A stretch of 55,212 nucleotides of DNA from JAXLWB01 sp046328715 (GTDB taxonomy: Bacteria > Chloroflexota > Anaerolineae > Caldilineales > Caldilineaceae), in NCBI GenBank assembly GCA_046328715.1, contig JAXLWB010000066.1, forward strand, positions 1 through 55,212, written 5' to 3'. The translations under genes were made by a program, and so were the position numbers. How positions within the stretch are numbered: position 1 is the first letter of the stretch; each line of letters starts with the position of its first letter. The notes under the pieces were generated by a model. The model was given only the letters and a program-made list of their open reading frames with translations. It searched no databases and was not told the DNA's origin. Of the stretch, positions 8,864-17,274 are shown piece after piece.

Positions 8864-11680
8864 ATGCCTCTCCTTCTTCTCATTGATGGACATTCGCAAG
8901 CCTACCGTGCCTACTTTGGCATGAAAACCCCGTTGTCGACGCGCGAGGGTGAACCTACGGGCGCAGTCTACGGTTTTGCACGTAAGCTTCTCAGTGTGCT
9001 CAAAGAGTACAAGCCAGACCATGTGGCTGTCGCCTTTGATCTGGGCGATACATGGCGTCACAGTGAATTTGGCGACTACAAAGCGACCCGCGATGCCATG
9101 CCTGACGACATGCGCACACAAATGACGCGCATCGAGCAGATGCTTAAGGCGTTCAATATTCCGATCATTACCTATCCCAATTACGAAGCGGACGATGTTC
9201 TAGGCACGCTCTCCAAACAAGCTGCTGAACAGGGGCAGGATGTACTGATCATGACCGGCGACCGGGACATGTTTCAGCTCGTTACCGACCGCATCAAGAT
9301 TCTCTATACCTCCGGCGGACCCAACCCGGTTACGAGTATCTATAGCGCGGCTGAAATTCAGGAGCGTTATGCCCTGAATCCACAGCAGTTTATTGACTTC
9401 AAATCGCTCATTGGTGACAGCTCGGATAATATTCCTGGCGTGCCTGGTGTGGGTGAAAAGACGGCAGTCAAGTTTCTCCAACAATACAACACGCTTGACA
9501 ATCTCTATGACCATATCAATGAGATCAGCGGTCAGAAGGTCAAACAAGCGCTGCTTGATGCCAAACCGCTGGTGGAACGAAATCGCCGCCTGGTCACGAT
9601 TGTCACCCAATTGGATGACCTGCTTTACGACGCTGCCCAATGCCGCTTGCATGATTATGACCCTGCGCCACTGATCGATCTCTTTAACAAGTTGGAGTTT
9701 CGCAGCTTGATCAAGGAACTGCCCCAGGCAGACGGTGTGACAAAAGCGGAAGTGCCTATATCTGCATCGAGTTCAGCCCAGATGTCGCTTTTTGGTGAAG
9801 CTGAAAGCCCCACTCAAGTCAGCGCAACGGTGTCTGCGGACGCCCCGAAATACCTCACTGTACGGGATGAGGCAACATTACAACGAGTTGTACAATCTGT
9901 GCGAGCAACCGGTCGCCTGAGCTTTGACGTGGAGACCACCAGCGTCGATGCGCTGACTGCCCAACTGGTGGGATTGGGCATTGCCTGGGCCGCAGGTGAG
10001 GCTGTCTATATTCCAATTTCGCATAAATCTGGTGAACAACTGCCATGGGATACCGTACGCAATGTTTTGCAGCCACTTTTTGCCGATCCTGCCATTCTCA
10101 AGATGGCGCACAACGGTAAGTACGATCTCACGGTGCTCCTGGAACACGGGTTGAACGTTGAAGGCGCGATCCACGATACAATGACCCTCGCTTGGTTGCT
10201 CGACCCAGCCAGTCGCAGCCTGGGCTTGAAGGCACAAGCCTACGCCGAGTTGGGCTGGACGATGACGGAAATAACTGAGTTGATCGGCACTGGCCGCAAG
10301 CAAGTGACAATCGATGAAGTGCCAGTTGAGGCGGTTGCCGCCTACTGTGGCTCCGATGTCGATGCGACCATTCAACTTTTTGATAAGTTGCTGCCACGCG
10401 TCCAAAGCGAAGGCATGGGAGCCATCTACCAGGAGATCGAACTGCCATTGCTGCCGGTGTTGACTGACATGGAACGCGCCGGTGTCCAACTCGATCTGAA
10501 ATTCCTGGGTGAAATGTCGAAACGGCTAGGAACGCGTCTGGTTGAACTCGAAGACGAATTGGTGAAATTGGTCGGCCATCCCTTTAACTTGCGCAGCACG
10601 CAGCAGATGAGCGATGTGCTCTTCAAAGAAATGGCCTTTCCAACCAAAGGGGTGTCTAAAACTGCATCAGGTCACTACAGCACGGCGGTGCAGGAGTTGG
10701 AGCGGCTTTACGCGCTCAAAGACGAACTGAGTGACAGCCAACGTCGCATGTTGGAGATCATCTTTGAGCAGCGCCAACTGGAAAAACTGCGTGGTACCTA
10801 TGTCGACGCCTTGCCCACCCAGGTCAACCCGAAGACAGGACGCATCCATACCAACTTTAACCAAACCGGTGCCGCCACCGGTCGTATGAGTAGCAGCAAC
10901 CCCAACTTGCAGAACATCCCGATCCGCAGCGAAATGGGGCGCGAGATTCGGCGGGCCTTTATCGTGCCGTCAGGCTGTATTCTGATTAGTGCCGACTACA
11001 GCCAAATCGAACTGCGCATTCTTGCCCATGTAGCGCAAGAAGAGACGTTGCTTGCCGCCTTCCGTGCCGACCAGGACATCCATGCGGCTACCGCCTCCAA
11101 ACTCTTCCGCATTCCGATCGAGCAGGTGAACAAAGATCAGCGTGGTCTGGCCAAGACGATCAACTTCGCCACCATCTATGGTTCCAGCGCCTTTGGTATC
11201 AGCAGCCGTACCGACATGACCACCGCCGAAGCTGATCGTTTCCTGACACAATATTTTGAAACTTATCCACGCATTCGCCAATATATTGAAGCCACCACCC
11301 AAATGGTGCGCGAACATGGCTTTGTACAAACGTTGCTCGGGCGCAAGCGCTATTTCCCTGAACTGAGCAGCGGTCGTTTACCCTTCAACCAACGCGCTGC
11401 AATCGAGCGTGCAGCTATCAATGCCCCGATTCAGGGCACGGCTGCCGATATCATGAAGATCGCCATGGTACGACTTCACGATGAATTAGCCAAGAACAAG
11501 CTACGCACGCGCATGTTGCTCCAGGTCCATGATGAATTGGTCTTAGAAACCCCAGAAGAAGAAAAAGAAGCCGCAACCTCCTTAGTATGTTCCGTAATGG
11601 AAGCAGCATATACTTTAGATGTGCCACTTAAAGTGGACGTCGAAATCGGACCAAACTGGTACGATTTGACACATGTATAG
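8864..11680 (+). CDS. polA: DNA polymerase I
   Basis: Replication and repair polymerase that removes RNA primers and fills gaps. All three activities look intact in 938 residues. The 5'-3' exonuclease (1 to ~300) has DGHSQAYRAYF at its start. The 3'-5' exonuclease has D355/E357 (FDVETTS), the AHNGKYD motif and YCGSDVD. The polymerase domain has motif A around D711 (SADYSQIELR), motif B with K764 (RGLAKTINFATIYG) and motif C H889-D890-E891 (QVHDELV). Many bacterial Pol I enzymes have lost proofreading, and this one has not. ATG 8864 fits the usual family start; an upstream TTG at 8798 in frame lacks support. Likely co-transcribed with the small gene before it. Confidence 0.97.
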   Translation: MPLLLLIDGHSQAYRAYFGMKTPLSTREGEPTGAVYGFARKLLSVLKEYKPDHVAVAFDLGDTWRHSEFGDYKATRDAMPDDMRTQMTRIEQMLKAFNIPIITYPNYEADDVLGTLSKQAAEQGQDVLIMTGDRDMFQLVTDRIKILYTSGGPNPVTSIYSAAEIQERYALNPQQFIDFKSLIGDSSDNIPGVPGVGEKTAVKFLQQYNTLDNLYDHINEISGQKVKQALLDAKPLVERNRRLVTIVTQLDDLLYDAAQCRLHDYDPAPLIDLFNKLEFRSLIKELPQADGVTKAEVPISASSSAQMSLFGEAESPTQVSATVSADAPKYLTVRDEATLQRVVQSVRATGRLSFDVETTSVDALTAQLVGLGIAWAAGEAVYIPISHKSGEQLPWDTVRNVLQPLFADPAILKMAHNGKYDLTVLLEHGLNVEGAIHDTMTLAWLLDPASRSLGLKAQAYAELGWTMTEITELIGTGRKQVTIDEVPVEAVAAYCGSDVDATIQLFDKLLPRVQSEGMGAIYQEIELPLLPVLTDMERAGVQLDLKFLGEMSKRLGTRLVELEDELVKLVGHPFNLRSTQQMSDVLFKEMAFPTKGVSKTASGHYSTAVQELERLYALKDELSDSQRRMLEIIFEQRQLEKLRGTYVDALPTQVNPKTGRIHTNFNQTGAATGRMSSSNPNLQNIPIRSEMGREIRRAFIVPSGCILISADYSQIELRILAHVAQEETLLAAFRADQDIHAATASKLFRIPIEQVNKDQRGLAKTINFATIYGSSAFGISSRTDMTTAEADRFLTQYFETYPRIRQYIEATTQMVREHGFVQTLLGRKRYFPELSSGRLPFNQRAAIERAAINAPIQGTAADIMKIAMVRLHDELAKNKLRTRMLLQVHDELVLETPEEEKEAATSLVCSVMEAAYTLDVPLKVDVEIGPNWYDLTHV

Positions 11681-11710
11681 CCTTTCACAGATTGCGGAAA
11701 CAGCGAAGAA

Positions 11711-11756
11711 GGTAACTATTCAGTTGCGATGACCGCCGGTTAACTGAGTGGTTGCC
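11711..11756 (+). other. G-U-rich hairpin between polA and membrane protein gene
   Basis: Arms 11711-11725 and 11742-11756 pair along 15 bases, and all three non-Watson-Crick positions are T opposite G. That pattern suits an RNA stem more than a DNA palindrome. It lacks a T-run and ends 14 bases before the next start codon, so it could set a processing site or expression of the downstream gene (inference). Confidence 0.4.
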
Positions 11757-11770
11757 AGAGGAGAATTGCC

Positions 11771-12271
11771 ATGTACAAGTCAGAACTTGCCAATCATCCG
11801 TGGCTCAAGTTACGGGATCGGGCTGCCTATGTTCGTAGCTATCGGCACATTGGGCGCGACCTCAAAATTGGGCAATTGTGGATCATGTTGGTTGTCTTGA
11901 TCGTGATGGGAACCACTATAGCGGGTACCTACCTTACTACCACGCTCAATCAGCCGCAGATGTCAGGGGAGCTGGGCAAATTTATCGCTACCTTTACCTA
12001 TCAGCGAGCCCTTCTTGTCTGCGCCTTCACCATCATTCAATGTATCTTTGTTCTTATCGGCAGTAAGTTTATGGTGCGTTTGCTCACCTGGCAACTCGTA
12101 CCCATCGCACTGCTTGGTTTGGCCACTGCCACCTATTTTGCCTCGTTTCCTGAAACGCGAACATTAGCGCTGCTTGTCTTTCTCGGCTTCAGCCCCTACA
12201 TCCTTTGTGCTGGGATTCTCACCCTTTCCTGGCGAGCAAGATTGTATCTCTCGTATATGCAAGGGACATAG
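11771..12271 (+). CDS. Four-helix integral membrane protein, unknown function
   Basis: 166 residues with four predicted membrane helices, roughly at 36-62, 80-104, 106-126 and 133-156, and a basic N-terminal tail (RDRAAYVRSYRHIG). No catalytic motif is visible and I do not recognise the family. GAGGAG at 11758-11763 gives a good site for ATG 11771. It follows polA by 90 bases with a hairpin between them. A hairpin made of octamer repeats (12283-12334) follows. Confidence 0.75.
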   Translation: MYKSELANHPWLKLRDRAAYVRSYRHIGRDLKIGQLWIMLVVLIVMGTTIAGTYLTTTLNQPQMSGELGKFIATFTYQRALLVCAFTIIQCIFVLIGSKFMVRLLTWQLVPIALLGLATATYFASFPETRTLALLVFLGFSPYILCAGILTLSWRARLYLSYMQGT

Positions 12272-12282
12272 AGGCAAGCTAC

Positions 12283-12334
12283 AAGTGGCAAAGTGGCAGA
12301 GAGGAAATATAACTCTGCAATTTTGCCACTTTGC
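12283..12334. repeat. Octamer direct repeat with inverse copy (hairpin)
   Basis: AAGTGGCA occurs twice in tandem at 12283-12298 and as TGCCACTT at 12324-12331; arms 12288-12298 and 12324-12334 pair perfectly over 11 bases. It lies between two convergent genes and could end transcription. Same architecture as the other 7/8-mer elements in this window. Confidence 0.65.
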
Positions 12335-12351
12335 AACATTGCCCCTCCTCC

Positions 12352-14187
12352 TCACCTCGCTTCTACAACGAGCTGTTCGGGCAGCAATTTGCTAAAGACT
12401 TGAAGCACCCGAGGACGTTGCGGCAGCACCGGCTGGATAATGCCTCGAATGCGCGTCTCGTTGTCGCCATCGCCTCGCTGTTGACAGACCTGTAGGGCCT
12501 TTTTGAGCACGGGCAGCCAGCTTTGTCCTGGCCCTCCAATTTCGAGCATCGGCGCAATAAACAGTAGTAGATTAAGCGCTGGTAATCCCAGCGGATCAAA
12601 CTGAAAAGCGTACTCCATCAGATACTTGGTCTTCTCAATCAGCAGCCGCGAAGGTGACTTGTCCGTCCGATAGATCAGCTCACTGATCCGCAGCAGGGTC
12701 TCCTTGACAAACTGCTCGAAGCGAATCGTGTAGTCAGAAGGGCGATGCTCCATGCCCAAAATCCAACGGATGATCTGCTGGCGCAGAAAAGTGCGCGTGA
12801 GATGATGCATGACATATCTGCGCTCAATAAAATTGCCCTTGACGTCCAGCAAGCCGAGTTTTACATAAACTTCGAGTGCCCGCCGTACCTCCTCCCGATT
12901 GGCCTGATTCTGTGTCGTCAGCACCAATTCCTCTAGGGTATCTCCTTTTTCAGTGATCAAGAGTAAGGGCAACGAAGCATAGCGCATCGCTTCATCCAAT
13001 TGCTCCCAGGCATGGTCAAATAAAAACGCGTATAAGTCATTTATGGTTGGGCCGGAAGCAGTAATCAGGTCGGCTAGGACTTGGTTTAAGGGATAGATGT
13101 GAAGCTGTTCTACAACCACGCGTGCGGCAAGTGGATTGCCGCCAATCAAGGTATATATTGGATAGAGTTCCTCATCGCTGGCCTCGGCTACATCGCGTAA
13201 ATTGCGCAATTTTGCCTCTTCACGAATCAGTTGCAGCGTGTGCTCTGCTGTCATTGCACCCAACGTAAAATGGTAAACTCCCGCTTCCTGGTAGGCTCGC
13301 AAGCGAGAGGTAATAACTATTTTGCTTGGATTGATCATCCGATGCAGTAGACTCATAAATCCATCTATGTCAGGATGCGCCTCCAAGCCGTCAATGACAA
13401 TCAGGTGAGGACGCTCCTTTAGTCGATTACACAAGAGGTCGAGTCTTGTTTCAGCCGTATGCTCCTCATTTTGGAGGGTGTCAGGGGCAAGTTGCAACAG
13501 AAGTTGCTCAACAATCGCCTGATTGTTTGTTGCGCCATCCGCCACAATTGTTTGCTCCAGTGCCACCCAAGCGAATTCTTCCCAAAGGTCAGAATCGATC
13601 AGCCGGCGGCAGAGCGCGTCGGTCAATGCGCTTTTGCCAACGCCGGCTGCGCCTTCAATCATTACAACCCACGGTGCCTGTCCAGGCAGCAACACTGGTG
13701 TCAACTCGTCCAGTGTCTTTTCGGTTCCCCACAGTTGCGGCGTAGTTGGCGAGGGAAGGCGCATAAAAAGTCGCTCGCGCTGCGTTTGACGAGTTTGGCG
13801 CTCTTGGTAGTACAACGTTTCGGCAACATGACGGATTCCCTGTTGCTGTTTGCGTAACACACTCCCCTCTGCCAAATTCATACGATTGGCCACTACTTGC
13901 ACAGGTTGCTCTTCTGCAAAGCGTAAAACTAAGATGGTATGTTCATCTGGGTGCGAAACGCGCAAGGCATCCAAACCGCGACGTAGTAATTCATTCGTGG
14001 CCAGGCGCATCGTCGACTGACCGTTATTGCAGATGTTGCGGTTACAGATGAGCTGATAGCTTTGTAACGCTTGCAGTGGGCTTCCTTCGTGATCGTTGGC
14101 GTGCCAAAGGCGAAATGCTTGGAGCACCTTCTCTTCTAATCCATCGATAGTGAGAATAGCGGGCTGAGTGACGGAGGTTGTTGTCAT
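12352..14187 (-). CDS. STAND ATPase regulator with sigma-region-4-like HTH
   Basis: Likely signal-responsive transcription regulator. Residues ~60-128 resemble sigma-70 region 4 (ELLRRGLDAL, HTILVLRFAEEQ, VVANRMNLAEGSV), a helix-turn-helix that would bind DNA. Residues ~150-400 are an NB-ARC-like STAND ATPase: Walker A is EGAAGVGKSALTD (178-190), Walker B HLIVIDGLE (261-269), and a sensor Arg lies at 295 (ITSRLRAY). The remaining ~200 residues are helical, without obvious TPR or WD repeats. ATG 14187 is chosen because AGAAGGTGC precedes it; longer starts run into the intergenic region. The spacer upstream contains an array of four 11-bp direct repeats (14621-14664) that could be its operator (inference). 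Target genes are unknown. Confidence 0.82.
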   Translation of the reverse strand: MTTTSVTQPAILTIDGLEEKVLQAFRLWHANDHEGSPLQALQSYQLICNRNICNNGQSTMRLATNELLRRGLDALRVSHPDEHTILVLRFAEEQPVQVVANRMNLAEGSVLRKQQQGIRHVAETLYYQERQTRQTQRERLFMRLPSPTTPQLWGTEKTLDELTPVLLPGQAPWVVMIEGAAGVGKSALTDALCRRLIDSDLWEEFAWVALEQTIVADGATNNQAIVEQLLLQLAPDTLQNEEHTAETRLDLLCNRLKERPHLIVIDGLEAHPDIDGFMSLLHRMINPSKIVITSRLRAYQEAGVYHFTLGAMTAEHTLQLIREEAKLRNLRDVAEASDEELYPIYTLIGGNPLAARVVVEQLHIYPLNQVLADLITASGPTINDLYAFLFDHAWEQLDEAMRYASLPLLLITEKGDTLEELVLTTQNQANREEVRRALEVYVKLGLLDVKGNFIERRYVMHHLTRTFLRQQIIRWILGMEHRPSDYTIRFEQFVKETLLRISELIYRTDKSPSRLLIEKTKYLMEYAFQFDPLGLPALNLLLFIAPMLEIGGPGQSWLPVLKKALQVCQQRGDGDNETRIRGIIQPVLPQRPRVLQVFSKLLPEQLVVEAR

Positions 14188-14889
14188 AGATTGCACCTTC
14201 TGATAGCAAACGCGACTCTGAATTGACTGCGGTGGACAATACGAGATCCGATTACTCACGAACAGATGGGTTAACTCCATTCCGTGAACAGAATGATGCG
14301 GAAATGATGTGGGACTCTTATATCGATAAGATACGCATGAATGTAGGCGCAAGACCGTGGTTGGAATGGATTGGTCAAACGCTTGGAGAGCCAGTACGCG
14401 TATGCCCTATAGATATAACGTTGAAGAGCATCCAATTCGGATGTTACTTTATGCGACTCCTTGCCAATGACCGCTCCGGACGACCTTGTCCTAGCGTGTC
14501 ACTCTATCCAACGAAATATCTCCTCAATAAGTTCACGCCAAGATAAAGATCTTTTTGAATCATCTGTAAATCCACTTACTGGCTTCAAGAGTGAGGTGCT
14601 GTGCGCGCCATGATAGCTCCCTGTGATCCACCTGTGATCTATCTGTGATCTCACTGTGAGCCATTGCGTGCAACACTGTCAGCGTGAAGTTCGAAGTCGT
14701 TTTGTGGATGGAAAATTCTGTTCATTGCGGATGATGGAAACGATGTGGAATACAGAATTACAAGAGTTTGCTGATCCATGTTACGCATGTCACCTAGAAA
14801 GTAAGCCGAGTTTGGCTGGTTTGAACCGACAAATGCGTAAACGAGCTAGTTATTGTTCAGAATCTTAGCGCTTGTTCAGGGTGAAAGTC
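14188..14889. other. 700-base divergent spacer with operator-like repeats
   Basis: No convincing gene. Open frames at 14223-14546 and 14656-14868 (+) lack ribosome sites and protein-like composition. The spacer contains the 11-bp direct repeat array at 14621-14664 and a stretch at 14807-14837 that resembles 20891-20920. It probably carries the promoters for the STAND regulator and for the DJ-1-like gene. Confidence 0.5.
14621..14664 (+). promoter_or_regulatory. Four tandem 11-bp direct repeats, possible operator
   Basis: CTGTGATC recurs at 14621, 14632 and 14643, and as CTGTGAGC at 14654: four units on an exact 11-base period, about one helical turn. Direct repeats of this spacing are the usual binding sites of OmpR/PhoB-type and SARP-type regulators; the Pho box is also CTGTnAT-like. 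Located between the STAND regulator and the DJ-1-like/LysM pair. Confidence 0.6.
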
Positions 14890-15372
14890 ATGCCGGTGAA
14901 ACAGTCAACGACATTTGTGTTTTGGGGATACCGGTGCGACGAAGTGGCCGCAGTAACGTACAGTAGCGGTTTGCGCAGGCTGGGATTGCGTGTCCAAGTG
15001 GTTGGCATCGCCGTCCATGGCTTGGAAGGAGTCTATGGCGTAACACTACAACCAGATTTGCTGCTCAATGATGCACTCCCACAAGCAAAAAAAGCAATCT
15101 GTGTCATTCTTCCCTGCGATGACGCTGCACTGCGGCGCTTCCTCAGCGATGATCGGTTGCAAGGCTTTTTGCAGACAGCCTGGAGCAACGGCGCCCGGTT
15201 TGTCACACAAGATGAAACAGAGGAATTACTTCACTCATTGCTCCCAGGTGTTGAAGAGTCTAGAACCGCCAAAGAAATTATGACCTATTCCGTGGGCGAT
15301 GAACTGGTTGCCTCTGTCAATCATCTGGCCATTCAATTGCTTGCCAAAGTGAGTAAACGTCAAAAAAAGTAA
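14890..15372 (+). CDS. DJ-1/PfpI-like protein lacking the nucleophile Cys
   Basis: About 160 residues with the flavodoxin-like DJ-1/PfpI pattern: strand TTFVFWGYRCDEVAAVTYSSGL at the start (split here as TTFVFWGY then RCDEVAAV), VVGIAVHGLEGVYG, then VILPCDDAALRRFLSDD. Where the family has the nucleophile-elbow AxCAG, this protein reads GARFVTQDETEELL, so the catalytic Cys is gone and glyoxalase/protease activity is unlikely. It may be a binding or regulatory relative (inference). ATG 14890 with AGGG eight bases upstream is preferred over TTG 14872. It is 41 bases before the secreted LysM gene and probably in the same transcript. Confidence 0.6.
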   Translation: MPVKQSTTFVFWGYRCDEVAAVTYSSGLRRLGLRVQVVGIAVHGLEGVYGVTLQPDLLLNDALPQAKKAICVILPCDDAALRRFLSDDRLQGFLQTAWSNGARFVTQDETEELLHSLLPGVEESRTAKEIMTYSVGDELVASVNHLAIQLLAKVSKRQKK

Positions 15373-15413
15373 CCTAGAACGTACAACCAATTTCAGAAAT
15401 CAGGAGATCAACT

Positions 15414-16919
15414 ATGTCGAAATTCCAGCACAATGGAATCGCAGGGGTTGCCCGAACCGGCATCACACTGTTTGTGATTCTCTGTGCCCTCATTCTCTCG
15501 GTACAAGTGGCCTTTGCCGCCTCCGATGCTCCCATCGAAGCTGCGGCTGGACAAGCGGCAGACACCTTCTGCGTTACCGGCACGGTGATCGGCCATGATG
15601 AGAAGCCACTCACCGATGGTTGGGTAGTTACAGCTACGAACGTAACCACCTCTCAAACTTTAAGCACTACCACAGATTTGCAGGGAAACTTTGGATTCAA
15701 TGGTTTGGCAGTTGTTGGAACCTGGCATTTTGCAATCACAGTAAAGAATGGTTGGGAACCGATTACTCCAGCCGAATTTGATGTACCCAGTGTCTATTCT
15801 ACAGGCTGCGTCACCATCCGTTTCAAGCTCCGACACATCGTTGAGGTGATTGTTGATAAGATCAACGATAACCACGAACCGTGGTCAGGTTGGACGATCT
15901 GTGCCGAGCCAGGTGCTGGTAACTTCTTTGCAACCCGCGTTTGTAAGGTTACCGATGCCAATGGTGAAGTACGATTTAGGCTAACCCCGGGCAATTGGAA
16001 CTTTGTGGAAAACCCACCCGCTGGTGTACCCGAGATACCAGTCATGCCGCCAACCGATCGCCAATCGATCAATGTGCAGCCTCCAGGCCCGATCACATTG
16101 CGCTTTAAGAATGTGGCCCCGCTGCCTAGAGGTTGTATTGATGTGACTAAATTCGATGTTCCGCCAGGAACAAATCAGGCCCCATTCCCGCTACCAGGTT
16201 GGACCATCAGTGTCCTCCGTGCCGATGGTGTGGTCGTTGCATCCGGCCAAACCAATGCGCTAGGCCAGATTGCGTTCTGTAACCTTCCGATTGGTCCTTA
16301 CACGGTAGTCGAAGAGATCCGCAGCGCTTGGGAACCCTCTACCAATCCTCGTGTCGCCGTTACTGTAGCCGCTGATCAGCGTCAGGCTGTCGTGTTTAGA
16401 AACCGACAAGATCGTGGCTTCTGCTTTGTAGGGCGCAAGATAGACACCAATGGCAAAGTGGGCATCCCGGGCTGGCAGATTACAGCAACTCCAATCGCCG
16501 CCGGTGGTGTGACAACCACTACAGTAACTACGGATGGTCTGGGCTACTATCGCTTCTGCTTCCCAGAGAATGACTATCGAGTGCTTGGCGCTTCCTACAA
16601 TATCTGTGAAGTGATGCAAAGTGGCTGGCTGGCGCACACCCCAACCTGCTATACCGCTAAGCTGCCGCTTTATCCCGATGCACCAGTGCGTGTACCCGAT
16701 TTTGAGAATCAACAGGTCGGCCATGCAGAGAGCGTTGGCGGTAGCCCATCCACCATCGCTGGCTGTCGTGCAACCCATACCGTAAAGTACGGTGAAACTC
16801 TGGGGGGCATCGCAGTACAATATGGTGTGTCGGTCTACAATTTGTTAGCGGCGAATCCTTCGCTGCGATGGCGTCCTAACCTAATCAAGGTGAATGAGCA
16901 ACTCTGTATTCCCAATTAG
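15414..16919 (+). CDS. Secreted protein with Cna-B-like repeats and C-terminal LysM
   Basis: 501 residues. A signal peptide (hydrophobic 16-35, cleavage after AFA near 36) is followed by about four beta-sandwich repeats of the Cna-B/SdrD-B or carboxypeptidase-regulatory kind. Each starts with a Cys and carries a GW(T/Q)I core: GWVVTA, GWTICAEP, GWTISVLR, GWQITATP. A LysM peptidoglycan-binding domain ends the protein (THTVKYGETLGGIAVQYGV to VNEQLCIPN). It is probably an extracellular wall-attached adhesin or structural protein (inference). AGGAG precedes ATG 15414. Even-numbered cysteines at repeat edges suggest disulfides. A similar LysM protein lies at 22574-24472. Confidence 0.85.
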   Translation: MSKFQHNGIAGVARTGITLFVILCALILSVQVAFAASDAPIEAAAGQAADTFCVTGTVIGHDEKPLTDGWVVTATNVTTSQTLSTTTDLQGNFGFNGLAVVGTWHFAITVKNGWEPITPAEFDVPSVYSTGCVTIRFKLRHIVEVIVDKINDNHEPWSGWTICAEPGAGNFFATRVCKVTDANGEVRFRLTPGNWNFVENPPAGVPEIPVMPPTDRQSINVQPPGPITLRFKNVAPLPRGCIDVTKFDVPPGTNQAPFPLPGWTISVLRADGVVVASGQTNALGQIAFCNLPIGPYTVVEEIRSAWEPSTNPRVAVTVAADQRQAVVFRNRQDRGFCFVGRKIDTNGKVGIPGWQITATPIAAGGVTTTTVTTDGLGYYRFCFPENDYRVLGASYNICEVMQSGWLAHTPTCYTAKLPLYPDAPVRVPDFENQQVGHAESVGGSPSTIAGCRATHTVKYGETLGGIAVQYGVSVYNLLAANPSLRWRPNLIKVNEQLCIPN

Positions 16920-17274
16920 TGCTTCTCCTTGACCTCAGGACTTACGCAGATGGCCGAGAAACAGCTTGACTGACTCGACACATGCATAAGCCCTAAGCGA
17001 TTCGGATCATCCGCTGCATCGAGGGAGCCGGGAGTAAGGCACCTATACGACTGGCCGTAGACAAGAGTTTTGCCAAGCCAAGAGGCGCAGAGTCACATCT
17101 GTGCCTCTTATTTTTTCAATCTTGATTTTTTCTCGCATCGACCGATATTGGAGTAACATGTAGTTTCTATTCGAAAAAGCAGGATGCAAGTTGCAGGTTG
17201 CAGAAAAAGGATTGAACGGGTACTTTGTCACCTGCGTTGTGTAACTTGCATCTTGAATGCAAAATGAAGAGGTT
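16920..17274. other. Spacer between LysM protein and argS
   Basis: About 350 bases without a gene. It holds a clear terminator (17080-17117) and an inverted repeat whose arms GATGCAAGTT...GCAGGT (17181 onward) and ACCTGC...AACTTGCATC (to ~17255) are related to the hairpin after argS at 18971-19013. Confidence 0.55.
17080..17117 (+). terminator. Rho-independent terminator before argS
   Basis: AAGAGGCGCAGA (17080-17091) pairs with TCTGTGCCTCTT (17098-17109) over 12 bases with one G-U, loop of six, then ATTTTTTC. It ends transcription from the LysM gene. Confidence 0.85.

Noticed and set aside
14223..14546. Plus-strand open frame of 107 codons in the spacer
   Set aside because: No ribosome site, unnatural composition, and overlaps the likely STAND promoter region.
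14656..14868. Plus-strand open frame of 70 codons
   Set aside because: Begins with GTG inside the last 11-bp repeat and lacks a ribosome site; Cys/Met-rich composition looks like chance.
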